Source: Bacillota bacterium (GTDB taxonomy: Bacteria > Bacillota > Sulfobacillia > Sulfobacillales > Sulfobacillaceae). From it: DNA of 64,000 nt. Below, one piece after another: positions 46,946-56,386 of the stretch. The translations under genes and the position numbers were made by a program. Position 1 is the first letter of the stretch. Every line of letters starts with the position of its first letter. The notes beneath the pieces were generated by a model, which worked only from the letters and a program-made list of their open reading frames with translations, ran no database searches and was not told the DNA's origin. Location of the stretch: NCBI GenBank assembly GCA_021821465.1, contig JAKACM010000015.1:1-64000 (forward strand), given 5' to 3'.

Positions 46946-48252
46946 TAGCGGACCCTGAAACCAACGACCAGAGAAAGTGAAAAGGATAGGGAAAATTCCC
47001 GGAGCTTTGGGTAGCCTCCTCAGTCTGTGATATTTATCGTACCGGAATTATCACTCATCTCCATGCTTCACAGTCTCTGGCATGTCCCCATTGCAAGAGA
47101 ATTGGTAACCTCATAGCTTTCAGAAAGAGAAGATCCGATTTAACCATGTCTGCCGAGTTCGCGTCCTCTTACAAACCACTTTTCATCTCCCGGTCCGTTT
47201 CCTCCGATACTTCGTCTTCCCATACAAAGTCGGCAGTGGGGCTTGTTTCCGGTGTGACACCCATACCACCATGTTGGCCTAGCCAGATAGGGAAAAATGG
47301 GGCTCCAACAGCACGTTGGTAACTCCCATATTGCCGTACGACTTTCCATACACTAAAGGAATTCTCGGTATAAGCTTCCAGAGCTCTCTCATTCTCAATT
47401 TTTGCAACGACCGTACGGTTCCAGTGCGTGATTTCCCCACAAACATCACTGTGGGGATGGGTAACAATCAAAACCAAGCCCAAAATAAAATCCTTCCTTC
47501 CTTTTTATTCGTGGTGTGGAGTGCAGTTGTCGTGAAGGGTTACGCCAAATCGTTCACTCTTTGCCATCCGCTGAAACTGAAGACTGTCAGTGTGATTTAT
47601 GAATTCGGGAAATTCAAAACTACAACCTTTGGCCAGAAAGTCTAAATCAAAACAATATCGCCCGATTTTCCGGTAACCACCGGATATCCGGTTATCGAGA
47701 AAAAACATTGTCAGTAATGCCTATGGCAATTTCGCGGTTCCTTTCAAAATAAGGGGAGGATATCTTTCGATACAATGGTAATACTGAATCACATTGTTAT
47801 AATTTCGTCAAGTATTTATATCGTATTTTAGAAAACCCGGACAATATATTTTTTAGAAATGGCACTGCGAGGCAATTTTTTCACTGGAGATCGGCGACTC
47901 CGGGATCGGGTTTTCCGGTTCTCAACTGCGAACAAGTCATCTTTTTGGCATTGTGCTTGAGATCTGTCAATGCGTTTGGATGTGACGAGCAGAACTTTAT
48001 GCCAAGCCCACAGTCTTCGGAAATGGCTAAAGATTCTGTCCTCATGACGAACAGGAGGTGGCAAAGGATTGTTTTCTAAGGGAATAATAATCAGAATGAA
48101 TGGAAAACAACCTTTATTTGGTCAATTTGTATGATCTGCTAACCATGAGAATTTAGTACATTAGCATAAAGGTTTCTTGAAGAAGGATAGCTAATGAGTT
48201 CTTCATGTAGAGTTTATTGGTCTGCGTCGCAACAAAAGGGGAGGAACAGATC
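46946..48252. other. Long region upstream of the pyrimidine cluster
   Basis: About 1.3 kb. It must carry the promoter of the NCS1-pre operon. Two minus-strand frames, 47505-47708 and 47169-47483, look somewhat protein-like; the second is listed as a weak gene. CCGGATATCCGG (47679-47690) is a 12-bp palindrome. The part from 47750 to 48200 is AT-rich. Confidence 0.45.
47169..47483 (-). CDS. Hypothetical protein (weak)
   Basis: 104 residues from TTG 47483, preceded on the minus strand by AAGGAAGGA at about nine bases. The sequence (MGLVLIVTHPHSDVCGEITH ... KIENERALEAYTENSFSVWK ... GAPFFPIWLGQHGGMG, acidic tail) has a balanced composition but no family that I recognise. It may be the 3' part of a decayed gene with the frame at 47505-47708 just upstream. 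Confidence 0.3.
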   Translation of the reverse strand: MGLVLIVTHPHSDVCGEITHWNRTVVAKIENERALEAYTENSFSVWKVVRQYGSYQRAVGAPFFPIWLGQHGGMGVTPETSPTADFVWEDEVSEETDREMKSGL

Positions 48253-49731
48253 GTGCCAGAATATGATGGTCCTGCCAAGACCCCATATAATCCAGTGGAC
48301 AATGCCGACTTGATCCGTTTCAATCAAGATATTGCCCCCACGACCGGTCCGCAGAAAACCTGGACATTCTACAATTACCTGAGCCTTTGGATTGGTTTAG
48401 CCCACAACATTCCCACATATTTGATGGCAGGCGGGTTTATTGCCTTGGGCCTTAATTGGTGGCAAGCTATTTTGACTGTCTTAGTGGGCAATTTAATTGT
48501 GCTCATTCCCATTTTGCTGAACTCCCATCCCGGCACCAAATACGGCATTCCCTTTCCCGTTTACGCCCGTGCTTCCTTTGGCGTTGTGGGTGCCAGCATT
48601 CCGGCTTTACTGCGGGCATTGGTCGCCGCGGGGTGGTTTGGCATCGAGACAGCCATCGGTGGCCAAGCCATTCAAACCTTCTTTCTCGTTCTGATCCCCC
48701 AATGGGGACGAATCTCCAATGCCTTCACCTTTGTCGGAATGAATTTCGGGGGTTGGATCGGTTTCATGATCTTTTGGTTCTTGAATATCTGGATTATTTT
48801 CCACGGAATTCAAGCGGTGAGACGCTTCGAAGCTTGGGCCGGTCCGAGTGTGCTGGCTTTGGGCATTGGCTTATTGATTTGGGCATATACTGCTGCTCAC
48901 GGTTTTGGCCCGATAATTTCACAGCCTGCCACAGTCAATGGTGCCGCTTTATGGGCCGTGATTATCCCGTCTTTGACTGGAGTTGTGGGGTTTTGGGCTA
49001 CACTCTCCCTAAATATCCCTGATTTCACACGATTCGCTAAGAGTCAGAAAGCCCAAAGTTGGGGTCAAATATTGGGATTGCCCGCGACGATGACGATTTT
49101 TTCCGCCATTGGAGTGCTCGTAACCTCGGCCACGGTGGTCGTATTCCACCATAGCATATCGGACCCTGTCTTATTGCTCGGTCATTTTCATAATCCCTTC
49201 CTCTTGTTAATCTCAATGGCCGCGGTGGTCGTTGCGACCCTTTCCGTCAATGTGGCCGCAAATATCGTGTCCCCGGCTTATGACTTTATCCAACTCTTTC
49301 CCAAACACCTGAACTTTCGGACAGGGGGTGTCCTAACGGGTATTTTGGGCATCATCATGGTACCCTGGCTATTAATCTCCAATCCTCATATTTATATCTT
49401 TAGTTGGTTGGATGTCTATTCGGGTTTTCTCGGCCCCGTCGCGGCCATTTTAATTGCGGATTACTGGGTTCTTCGTCGTCGCACTTTAGTCGTATTGGAA
49501 CTCTATCAAAGAACAGGCGGCTATTATTATGCCCACGGATACAATTTCAAGGCAATATGGGCGCTTCTGGCCGGCATCGTGGTGTCTTTGATTGGCAAGG
49601 TTGTGCCCATGCTGGCATGGTTATTCCATTATTCCTGGTTTGTGGGATTTGCCGTTGCATTCATTGTCTATCTCAGTTTAATGTGGTCCCACAGGGAAGC
49701 ATTACGAACAACCCATGTAGCGTCTTTCTAA
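48253..49731 (+). CDS. NCS1-family nucleobase/hydantoin permease
   Basis: 492 residues from GTG 48253, with AGGGGAGG eight to ten bases upstream; the in-frame codon at 48217 lacks support. Twelve transmembrane segments. Signature NSHPGTKYGIPFPVYARASF near residue 90, then ALLRALVAAGWFGIETAIGG with the conserved Trp and Gly, as in the uracil/allantoin/hydantoin branch (PucI, AllP, Mhp1). First gene of the pyrimidine operon, so uracil, thymine or their dihydro forms are the likely substrates. The next gene starts 45 bases later. Confidence 0.92.
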   Translation: MPEYDGPAKTPYNPVDNADLIRFNQDIAPTTGPQKTWTFYNYLSLWIGLAHNIPTYLMAGGFIALGLNWWQAILTVLVGNLIVLIPILLNSHPGTKYGIPFPVYARASFGVVGASIPALLRALVAAGWFGIETAIGGQAIQTFFLVLIPQWGRISNAFTFVGMNFGGWIGFMIFWFLNIWIIFHGIQAVRRFEAWAGPSVLALGIGLLIWAYTAAHGFGPIISQPATVNGAALWAVIIPSLTGVVGFWATLSLNIPDFTRFAKSQKAQSWGQILGLPATMTIFSAIGVLVTSATVVVFHHSISDPVLLLGHFHNPFLLLISMAAVVVATLSVNVAANIVSPAYDFIQLFPKHLNFRTGGVLTGILGIIMVPWLLISNPHIYIFSWLDVYSGFLGPVAAILIADYWVLRRRTLVVLELYQRTGGYYYAHGYNFKAIWALLAGIVVSLIGKVVPMLAWLFHYSWFVGFAVAFIVYLSLMWSHREALRTTHVASF

Positions 49732-49776
49732 ACATTTTCCGACTATAACAATCCATGAACAGGAGGCAGGATTACG

Positions 49777-50661
49777 ATGAGTGTGGTGCGTATCGGACTC
49801 ATTCAGGCCCATCACGAGGTGTCGGGTGAAAGACCTTTGGAGGAGCACAAAAAAAGTGCCGTCGACAAGCATGTCAAGCTAATATATGAGGCCAAAAAAC
49901 GGGGAGCAGAGATTGTCTGTCTCCAAGAATTATTTTATGGGCCTTACTTTTGCGCCGAACAAAACATCCGGTGGTACCAACTTACCGAGCATATTCCCGA
50001 AGGATCAACGACCCAAATGATGCAAACGATTGCCCGCGAAACGGGTATGGTTTTGATTGTGCCGCTTTACGAAGAAGAAATCCCCGGAGTTTATTATAAT
50101 ACGGCGGCAGTAATCGACGCCGACGGCACATATTTGGGGAAATACCGCAAGAACCATTTGCCCCACGTTCAAGCCGGCGAAGATCCCAATACGGGATTTT
50201 GGGAGAAATTTTATTTTCGCCCCGGCAATCTGGGTTATCCCACCTTTCAGACGGCCGTAGGTCGCGTCGGGGTCTATATCTGTTACGACCGCCATTTTCC
50301 CGAAGGGGCTCGGGCATTGGCGCTCAACGGTGCGGAAATTGTATTTAATCCTTCCGCCACTGTGGCCGGGTTATCCAAATATCTGTGGAAACTGGAACAG
50401 CCTGCCCATGCTGTGGCCAACAGTTTCTTCGTGGGGGCCATTAACCGCGTCGGTGTGGAAGCGCCGTGGAATATGGGGGAATTTTACGGAGAAAGTTATT
50501 TGGTCGATCCTAAAGGTCAATTTGTCGTGACCGGCAGTTCCAACGCCACCGAAGTGGTTGTGGGCGATGCGGACTTGTCTTTAGTGCGGGAAATCCGTAA
50601 TACTTGGCAGTTTTTTCGAGATCGCCGTCCGGAAACCTATCACCGTTTGACTGATTTATAG
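49777..50661 (+). CDS. Beta-ureidopropionase (N-carbamoyl-beta-alanine amidohydrolase)
   Basis: 294 residues of the nitrilase superfamily. Catalytic triad: Glu51 in CLQELFYG, Lys125 in KYRKNHLP, Cys169 in YICYDRHFPEG. The long loop ...HLPHVQAGEDPNTGFWEKFYF and the RHFPEGAR block are typical of N-carbamoyl-beta-alanine and N-carbamoyl-D-amino-acid hydrolases; the context (dihydropyrimidinase and PreTA) argues for beta-ureidopropionase, EC 3.5.1.6, releasing beta-alanine, CO2 and ammonia in the cytoplasm. ATG follows AGGAGGCAGG. Second gene of the operon. Confidence 0.92.
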   Translation: MSVVRIGLIQAHHEVSGERPLEEHKKSAVDKHVKLIYEAKKRGAEIVCLQELFYGPYFCAEQNIRWYQLTEHIPEGSTTQMMQTIARETGMVLIVPLYEEEIPGVYYNTAAVIDADGTYLGKYRKNHLPHVQAGEDPNTGFWEKFYFRPGNLGYPTFQTAVGRVGVYICYDRHFPEGARALALNGAEIVFNPSATVAGLSKYLWKLEQPAHAVANSFFVGAINRVGVEAPWNMGEFYGESYLVDPKGQFVVTGSSNATEVVVGDADLSLVREIRNTWQFFRDRRPETYHRLTDL

Positions 50662-50692
50662 GGCAATTTCGGGTTAGGATAAGGAGGTCCCC

Positions 50693-52048
50693 ATGAGTTT
50701 AGCATTGGTCAATGATACCCATCTACCTGAAATCGTGCCACCACTCACGAGAGCTGAAGCGGCAGATGAAGCCTTGCGTTGTTATTACTGTTATGATGCG
50801 CCATGCATTAAGGGCTGTCCTACCGCCATTGACATTCCCCGCTTCATTCACCAGATTGCCACCGATGACTTGGCTTTAGCGGCCCAAACCATCATGGACG
50901 CTAACATTCTCGGTGCCACATGTTCCCGTATTTGTCCCACCGAAGCTTTATGTGAAGGTCGGTGCGTACGAGTGTCGGAGGGCCGGGCCGTGAGTATCGG
51001 GCGTTTGCAGAGAAAGGCCATGGATTATGCCATGGACCAAGGAATACCCACACTGCCGCCGAGAGAACAAGGCCAAGGACGAGTCGCTGTCATTGGAGCC
51101 GGCCCGGCCGGCCTGAGTGTTGCGGCTTCATTGGTTAGAAGAGGATATGGGGTGGAGGTATTTGAAGCTAGGGAAGAAGGAGGCGGCTTGGATACTTACG
51201 GTATTGTCTCCTATCGGGAACCCTTGCGCGTCAGCCTCTTTGAGGTCGATATCGTGCGAAATTTAGGCGTCACATTCCATTTTGGTCGCAAGATTGACAG
51301 CCGTCGTGACTTCCTCACACTGCAAGATCAATATGATGCCGTAGTCATTGCTGTCGGCATGGGAGAAGTCTCCAGGTTAGGCATACCGGGTGAAGATTTG
51401 CCGGGTGTCTATGACGCACTCAGTCTCATCGAACAAACCAAAACCCAAGAACTGGACACCATTAGGGTGGGACGCCACGTTATTGTCATCGGCGCAGGAA
51501 ATACGGCCGTGGACGCTGCCACCTGTGCCAAACGCTTAGGTGCCGAAGACGTCAGTATTCTATATCGCCGGGGAGAGTTGGCCATGCCCTGCTACCGATA
51601 CGAGTATGACTTCGCCAAACAAGAAGGTATTCATTACCGGTGGTGGACATTGCCTGTGGCCATTGAAGGAACATCTTCCGTCAAAGCCATACGCTGCGTG
51701 AAGACTCAGGTGCGTACTAATCCCCGGGATCGTCATTCTTCACTGTTTTTTGTTCCCGAAAGCGAATTTGTTTTGCCGGCAGACACCGTAATTCGTGCTG
51801 TCGGTCAAGAGAAACATCAAGAAATTTGGGAGACGATTGGGGCGGCCACCCGTGACGGTCGTGTCGTCTTAGACCCATCCACTTACGAGACCTCTGTGCC
51901 TAATGTCTACGCGGTGGGCGACTGTCTGGCACCTTGGGGAGAGGCTACAGTGGTGCAGGCGGTGGCGGACGGAAAACAAGCAGCCCAAGCCATTCATGAC
52001 CGTCTTGTGAAAGGCTTGACTCCCCGGAAAGGAGAGAAAGATGCCTGA
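50693..52048 (+). CDS. preT: NAD-dependent dihydropyrimidine dehydrogenase subunit PreT
   Basis: 451 residues. The N-terminal Fe-S domain has Cys30, 33, 38, 42 (CYYCYDAPCIKGC) and Cys77, 81, 87, 91 (CSRICPTEALCEGRC). FAD-binding GAGPAG is at 136-141 and NAD(P)H-binding GAGNTA at 268-273; the C-terminal FAD block is NVYAVGDC. This is the glutamate-synthase small-chain-like half of dihydropyrimidine dehydrogenase; it passes electrons from NADH to PreA. ATG follows AAGGAGGTCCCC. The stop overlaps the preA start by eight bases, which suggests coupled translation of a 1:1 complex. Confidence 0.95.
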   Translation: MSLALVNDTHLPEIVPPLTRAEAADEALRCYYCYDAPCIKGCPTAIDIPRFIHQIATDDLALAAQTIMDANILGATCSRICPTEALCEGRCVRVSEGRAVSIGRLQRKAMDYAMDQGIPTLPPREQGQGRVAVIGAGPAGLSVAASLVRRGYGVEVFEAREEGGGLDTYGIVSYREPLRVSLFEVDIVRNLGVTFHFGRKIDSRRDFLTLQDQYDAVVIAVGMGEVSRLGIPGEDLPGVYDALSLIEQTKTQELDTIRVGRHVIVIGAGNTAVDAATCAKRLGAEDVSILYRRGELAMPCYRYEYDFAKQEGIHYRWWTLPVAIEGTSSVKAIRCVKTQVRTNPRDRHSSLFFVPESEFVLPADTVIRAVGQEKHQEIWETIGAATRDGRVVLDPSTYETSVPNVYAVGDCLAPWGEATVVQAVADGKQAAQAIHDRLVKGLTPRKGEKDA

Positions 52049-53288
52049 TTTGTCGGTGGATTTCGCGGGAATTTCCTCACCCAATCCATTTTGGTTGGCA
52101 TCCGGCCCGCTAACCAATACTCAGTATCAAGTCATGAAAGCCTTTGACGAAGGGTGGGGCGGGGCCGTGTGGAAGACGGTGGGGGAGCCGATAACCAATG
52201 TCAGTTCTCGACTGGGGGCCATCGATTACGGGGGACGCCGGATGATGGGTCTCAACAACACCGAGTTGATTTCAGACCGTCCAATCGAAGACAATTTGCG
52301 AGAAATACAAAATGTCAAACGCCGTTATCCCAATAATGCTCTCGTTGTGTCCATGATGTTTGAATCTGTGGCCCCGGTCTGGCACGACATGGTCAAACGG
52401 GTGGAGGATAGCGGGGCAGACGGCATTGAATTAAACTTTGGGTGTCCCCACGGCATGAGTGAACGAGGGATGGGAGCGATTGTGGGACAGGTTCCGGAAT
52501 ACACCGAAACCATTACCCGTTATGCCACCGAAGCGACCTCACTGCCCGTGATTGTCAAGCTGACCCCCAATGTCACGGATATTCGCTATCCGGCACAGGC
52601 TGCCGTGAGAGGGGGAGCAAACGCCCTCTCACTTATTAATACGATCAACAGTGTGATGGGAGTAGATTTGGATTCTTGGCACCCCCTGCCGGATGTCGAC
52701 GGGCAGGGATCTCACGGGGGATATTGCGGACCCGCGGTTAAACCCATTGCCCTGCATATGCTCTCCTCTTTATATAACGATCCGAAAATCAAGGTTCCTC
52801 TCTTGGGAATTGGGGGGATCGAAACCTGGCGTGATGCGGCGGAATTTATGCTTTTGGGTGCAGGTGTAGTGCAAGTGTGCACGGCAGCCATGCATTACGG
52901 CTTTCGCATAATCTCCGAGATGACTGAAGGTTTGAATAACTATTTGGTTCAAAAGGGATTGGCGAAAGCCGGCGATTTGGTGGGGAAAGTGGCCCCTTTG
53001 ATTGGAGGGTGGAAAGATTTGCGGTTGTCCACCTCCTTCCAGGTTGTAGCTCGCATCGATCCGGCCCGTTGCATCGGTTGCAATCTCTGTGTCATTGCCT
53101 GCGACGACGGAGCGCATCAATGTATCGACCGCCCACCTCATCAAAAGTCTCCGGTCGTACGCGTTCAAGACTGCGTCGGATGTAATTTGTGTTCTTTGGT
53201 ATGTCCGGTGCCGGAATGCATCACCATGGATCCGGTAGACAAAGGATTCATCGATACCTGGAGCATGCATGAAGGTGCGGCACAATAA
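52041..53288 (+). CDS. preA: NAD-dependent dihydropyrimidine dehydrogenase subunit PreA
   Basis: 415 residues. FMN-binding TIM barrel of the dihydroorotate dehydrogenase type, with the active-site loop NFGCPHGMSERGMG (Cys135), KLTPNVTDIRYPA for substrate binding, and LGIGGIETWRDAAEF plus GAGVVQVCTA for the phosphate site. The C-terminal ferredoxin domain has Cys344, 347, 350, 354 and Cys378, 381, 384, 388. It reduces uracil or thymine to the dihydro form, EC 1.3.1.1. In some bacteria the complex works in reverse, but the downstream catabolic genes argue for degradation. Confidence 0.95.
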   Translation: MPDLSVDFAGISSPNPFWLASGPLTNTQYQVMKAFDEGWGGAVWKTVGEPITNVSSRLGAIDYGGRRMMGLNNTELISDRPIEDNLREIQNVKRRYPNNALVVSMMFESVAPVWHDMVKRVEDSGADGIELNFGCPHGMSERGMGAIVGQVPEYTETITRYATEATSLPVIVKLTPNVTDIRYPAQAAVRGGANALSLINTINSVMGVDLDSWHPLPDVDGQGSHGGYCGPAVKPIALHMLSSLYNDPKIKVPLLGIGGIETWRDAAEFMLLGAGVVQVCTAAMHYGFRIISEMTEGLNNYLVQKGLAKAGDLVGKVAPLIGGWKDLRLSTSFQVVARIDPARCIGCNLCVIACDDGAHQCIDRPPHQKSPVVRVQDCVGCNLCSLVCPVPECITMDPVDKGFIDTWSMHEGAAQ

Positions 53289-53318
53289 CACGGGAGAAGA
53301 AAGGAGAGATTGGCGATT

Positions 53319-54701
53319 ATGAAAACCATTATTCGCAATGGGCATATCATCACCGCAGTGGACAATTATCATGCCGACATTCTGATTGAGGACGATATCA
53401 TTCAAATAATCGGTGCGCATCTGCCCATGACAGCCGACAAGGAGATTGATGCCACAGGTATGCTGGTCTTACCAGGGGGCATTGACGTCCACACCCACTT
53501 TGACATGCCGTTTGGGGGGACCACCTCTTCCGATGATTTTTTCACGGGAACTCAGGCTGCGGCATTCGGCGGGACCACGACGATTGTCGACTTTGCTATC
53601 CAATCCAAAGGGCATAGTATGCAAGAAGCCTTGGACACATGGTTCGGCAAAGCGGAAGGGAAAGCCTGCATCGACTACGGATTTCACATGATTGTCAGCG
53701 AAGCATCCTCGGAACGGCTGGCAGAAATGGCGCGAATGATGGACCAAGGTGTTACGAGTTTCAAAATGTTTACGGCCTACCCCGGTGTCTTTATGGTAGA
53801 TGATGGGGGAATTTTTCAAGCCTTGCAAAAAGCCGGCGACATTGGCGCCTTAATCGCGATTCACGCCGAAAACGGCAGCGTGATAGATGTCTTGGTGCAA
53901 GAAGCTTTGGCTCAGGGAAAGATTGCTCCCAAATATCATGCTTTGACCCGCCCCCCCGAATTAGAAGGAGAGGCCACTCACCGGGTCATTGTCTTGGCGG
54001 CTTTAGCCCAAGCCCCTTTATACATTGTTCACTTATCTGCACAAGAGGCCCTTGATGCGGTCATTGCCGCCAGAGACCACGGACAAAGTGTCTATGCCGA
54101 AACTTGCCCGCAGTATCTGTTTCTGTCTTATGATCGTTATGAAGAGCCGGGATTCGACGGCGCCAAATATGTCATGTCCCCACCCCTTCGAACAATAAAG
54201 CACCGAGAGCGTCTATGGCAGGGATTGAAATCGAATGATCTGCAAGTTGTGTCCACCGATCATTGTCCTTTTTGCATGAAAGATCAAAAGATACTGGGGC
54301 GAGACAACTTCGCTAAGATTCCTAACGGGGCACCGGGAGTGGAAACCCGGATGAGTCTCATCTACGACGGAGCCGTGAGTCACAATCGTTTCTCGTTAAA
54401 TCACTTCGTCGAAGTGACTTCAACGATGCCTGCGAAATTGTTTGGCATGTTTCCCCAAAAAGGTACGATCCAGGTGGGGTCGGATGCCGATTTGGTGCTG
54501 TTTGATCCCAACATGTCAACCGAATGGGGGGTCAAACAAGCGCATATGCGAGTGGATTATAACCCCTTTGAAGGGATCAAGACAGCGGGTTCAATTCGTG
54601 TGGTTCTTTCTCGTGGTGAAGTTATCGTAGATCATGATCAGTTTTTGGGACACAAAGGCCGAGGACAATTTATCAAGCGGCATGCGGTTCAAAATTTATG
54701 A
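53319..54701 (+). CDS. Dihydropyrimidinase (D-hydantoinase)
   Basis: 460 residues from ATG 53319, ten bases after AAGGAGAG. Cyclic amidohydrolase with His58 and His60 in DVHTH, the carboxylated Lys149 in SFKMFTAYPG, His182 in IHAENG, a further His in YIVHLSAQEA and the Asp in STDHCPF. It opens dihydrouracil or dihydrothymine to the N-carbamoyl-beta-amino acid, EC 3.5.2.2. Last gene of the first operon. Its end overlaps the end of the convergent pucR gene by 13 bases. Confidence 0.95.
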   Translation: MKTIIRNGHIITAVDNYHADILIEDDIIQIIGAHLPMTADKEIDATGMLVLPGGIDVHTHFDMPFGGTTSSDDFFTGTQAAAFGGTTTIVDFAIQSKGHSMQEALDTWFGKAEGKACIDYGFHMIVSEASSERLAEMARMMDQGVTSFKMFTAYPGVFMVDDGGIFQALQKAGDIGALIAIHAENGSVIDVLVQEALAQGKIAPKYHALTRPPELEGEATHRVIVLAALAQAPLYIVHLSAQEALDAVIAARDHGQSVYAETCPQYLFLSYDRYEEPGFDGAKYVMSPPLRTIKHRERLWQGLKSNDLQVVSTDHCPFCMKDQKILGRDNFAKIPNGAPGVETRMSLIYDGAVSHNRFSLNHFVEVTSTMPAKLFGMFPQKGTIQVGSDADLVLFDPNMSTEWGVKQAHMRVDYNPFEGIKTAGSIRVVLSRGEVIVDHDQFLGHKGRGQFIKRHAVQNL

Positions 54702-56233
54702 GACAAAGGCTCAGGCATTGGAGATTGATGCAAATAGCGGTAGGCTGTCACCGCGCTCTCGAGTGCGAGACGCCGAGGCGGTTCCAGAAAATCATTCCCC
54801 AGCAGTTGGTACAACAGATGAATACGGCTGTAGAGGGTTTGGCGATGTACGCCCAGTATTTCACTGGCCGTTTGTTTGGAGTCAATGTGAGCCAAAACCA
54901 CCTCCAAGGTCTCAATAAGACGAGAGGCGTCCTGTCGCTCAAGTAACGGCGATAATTCGGGCACAATCAGCAAACGTTCTAAATCCTGATGGGGGGTGAA
55001 GAGAATCCAGCGCCAAATCCCCATGTCTTTGTAGCTGATGAAGGGTTGTTTGAGATAACGGGCTATTGCCGTGGCGTCATTGGCTTCCGCCAGGGCGTGA
55101 TGCATTTGACTCGGATCCGGATAGACCCCGGATGACCCGGCAAAAAAGAGGTGATTGGGCCCAAAAGAAGAGAGAACAGGCCCAAGAGTCTTTTTCAAGA
55201 GAGTGAGGGATTTTAAGGGGCCACTCACGACAAAAATGCTTCGGTCGGTTTGGTGATATTCCGCCACCCTAAAGGACGCCGGAATACTTTTGGAAAAGAG
55301 ATGGATATCTCGGATCGCGGACGGTTCCAGAATAACGATAAGAAAACCTTGGCCCACCGTTAACTGGTAGCGGGCCCGAAATCGCTGACAATGATAGGCC
55401 TCTGGGTGGGCATGGAAAAGCAAAGGCTCCAAGAGGGCTTCCTCCTCTTGGCGGCGCAGGCGATCCAAACTTTCGGCCCGTATGAAATCCTGAGCCAAGG
55501 CTTGAGCCGTGCGGTCCAAGGCCAGATACAGGCGCTCATCCAATTCCTCGCTTCTCTCTCCCACCATGAGATCCCCTATGGGGTGACCAAATACCAAGAT
55601 GGTCTGCCGGATTACAGCATAAGGCGCGTATTCTAAAGTGGGGTGAGGAGCGACGTCGACAAAAAGAGAAGGAATATCCGTCCAACTTCCATACACGATG
55701 GGTGCTTCGGTATTGTCTCTTTGTCGGTATGCTACCGGCCGTTCGATGGTTTCATAGAGAATGCGAACCAATTTTTCTTTTCCCTCGGTATTTAAAAGTG
55801 ATTGACGGATTTTCAAGGACAGCTGTTCCAAATCGTCCAAGGTGCGATAGTGTTGACTAATTACCAGTCCGTTGACGTCTTGGGAAATTTCCAAAAAGCG
55901 GATGGGTTCGGAAAAGGCGATGAGGGGAAATCCTTTTTGATTGGCCACCAATATCATGTCATTCGGAACCTGAGGCAAGTATTGTCCGAGCTCCAGAACC
56001 AAAGCACTGGCACCGACTTGGATCAGGCCACTCAAAAAACTCATCCGCAATTCCGCATTAGTCAGTCCCACCCCGGTCGACAGTACCAACTCATATCCCT
56101 TTAGAAAATGACTTAAATTGGGCACTTCACCCACATGCACCCAACGAACGGAACGGGACAGCCCTTGATGCCCGGCCACGACACGAGCTGATTGAAATAA
56201 AGGACGTGAGAGGACATCATGCACAGTGATCAT
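54689..56233 (-). CDS. PucR-family transcriptional regulator
   Basis: 514 residues from ATG 56233, with AGGA eight bases upstream. N-terminal PucR domain (ITVHDVLSRPLFQSARVVAG, then LSRSVRWVHVGEVPN, residues 1-120), a degenerate middle domain, and a C-terminal HTH_30 block in the last 72 residues (SKQTASEILGVHRQTLYSRI). PucR-type proteins control purine or pyrimidine catabolism and respond to a pathway compound. It is convergent with the dihydropyrimidinase gene and divergent from the aminotransferase gene, with 153 bases between the two starts, so it likely controls this cluster. Confidence 0.92.
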   Translation of the reverse strand: MITVHDVLSRPLFQSARVVAGHQGLSRSVRWVHVGEVPNLSHFLKGYELVLSTGVGLTNAELRMSFLSGLIQVGASALVLELGQYLPQVPNDMILVANQKGFPLIAFSEPIRFLEISQDVNGLVISQHYRTLDDLEQLSLKIRQSLLNTEGKEKLVRILYETIERPVAYRQRDNTEAPIVYGSWTDIPSLFVDVAPHPTLEYAPYAVIRQTILVFGHPIGDLMVGERSEELDERLYLALDRTAQALAQDFIRAESLDRLRRQEEEALLEPLLFHAHPEAYHCQRFRARYQLTVGQGFLIVILEPSAIRDIHLFSKSIPASFRVAEYHQTDRSIFVVSGPLKSLTLLKKTLGPVLSSFGPNHLFFAGSSGVYPDPSQMHHALAEANDATAIARYLKQPFISYKDMGIWRWILFTPHQDLERLLIVPELSPLLERQDASRLIETLEVVLAHIDSKQTASEILGVHRQTLYSRIHLLYQLLGNDFLEPPRRLALESAVTAYRYLHQSPMPEPLSHKF

Positions 56234-56386
56234 AGGACATTCCTCGACAACCTGTCTAATTTTCTTGAGCAAATTGTACACTATCACCGAGAAAAATAGA
56301 AGAGTATGACGAGTACAATAAATCAGACAACACGGCGTCCTGTGGGGATCTCAAAGGACGGCACTAAAATCCGGAGGGTGATAAAT

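Noticed and set aside
48456-49022. 188-codon open frame inside the first NCS1 gene
   Set aside because: Shadow frame; the NCS1 frame carries the conserved motifs and membrane segments.
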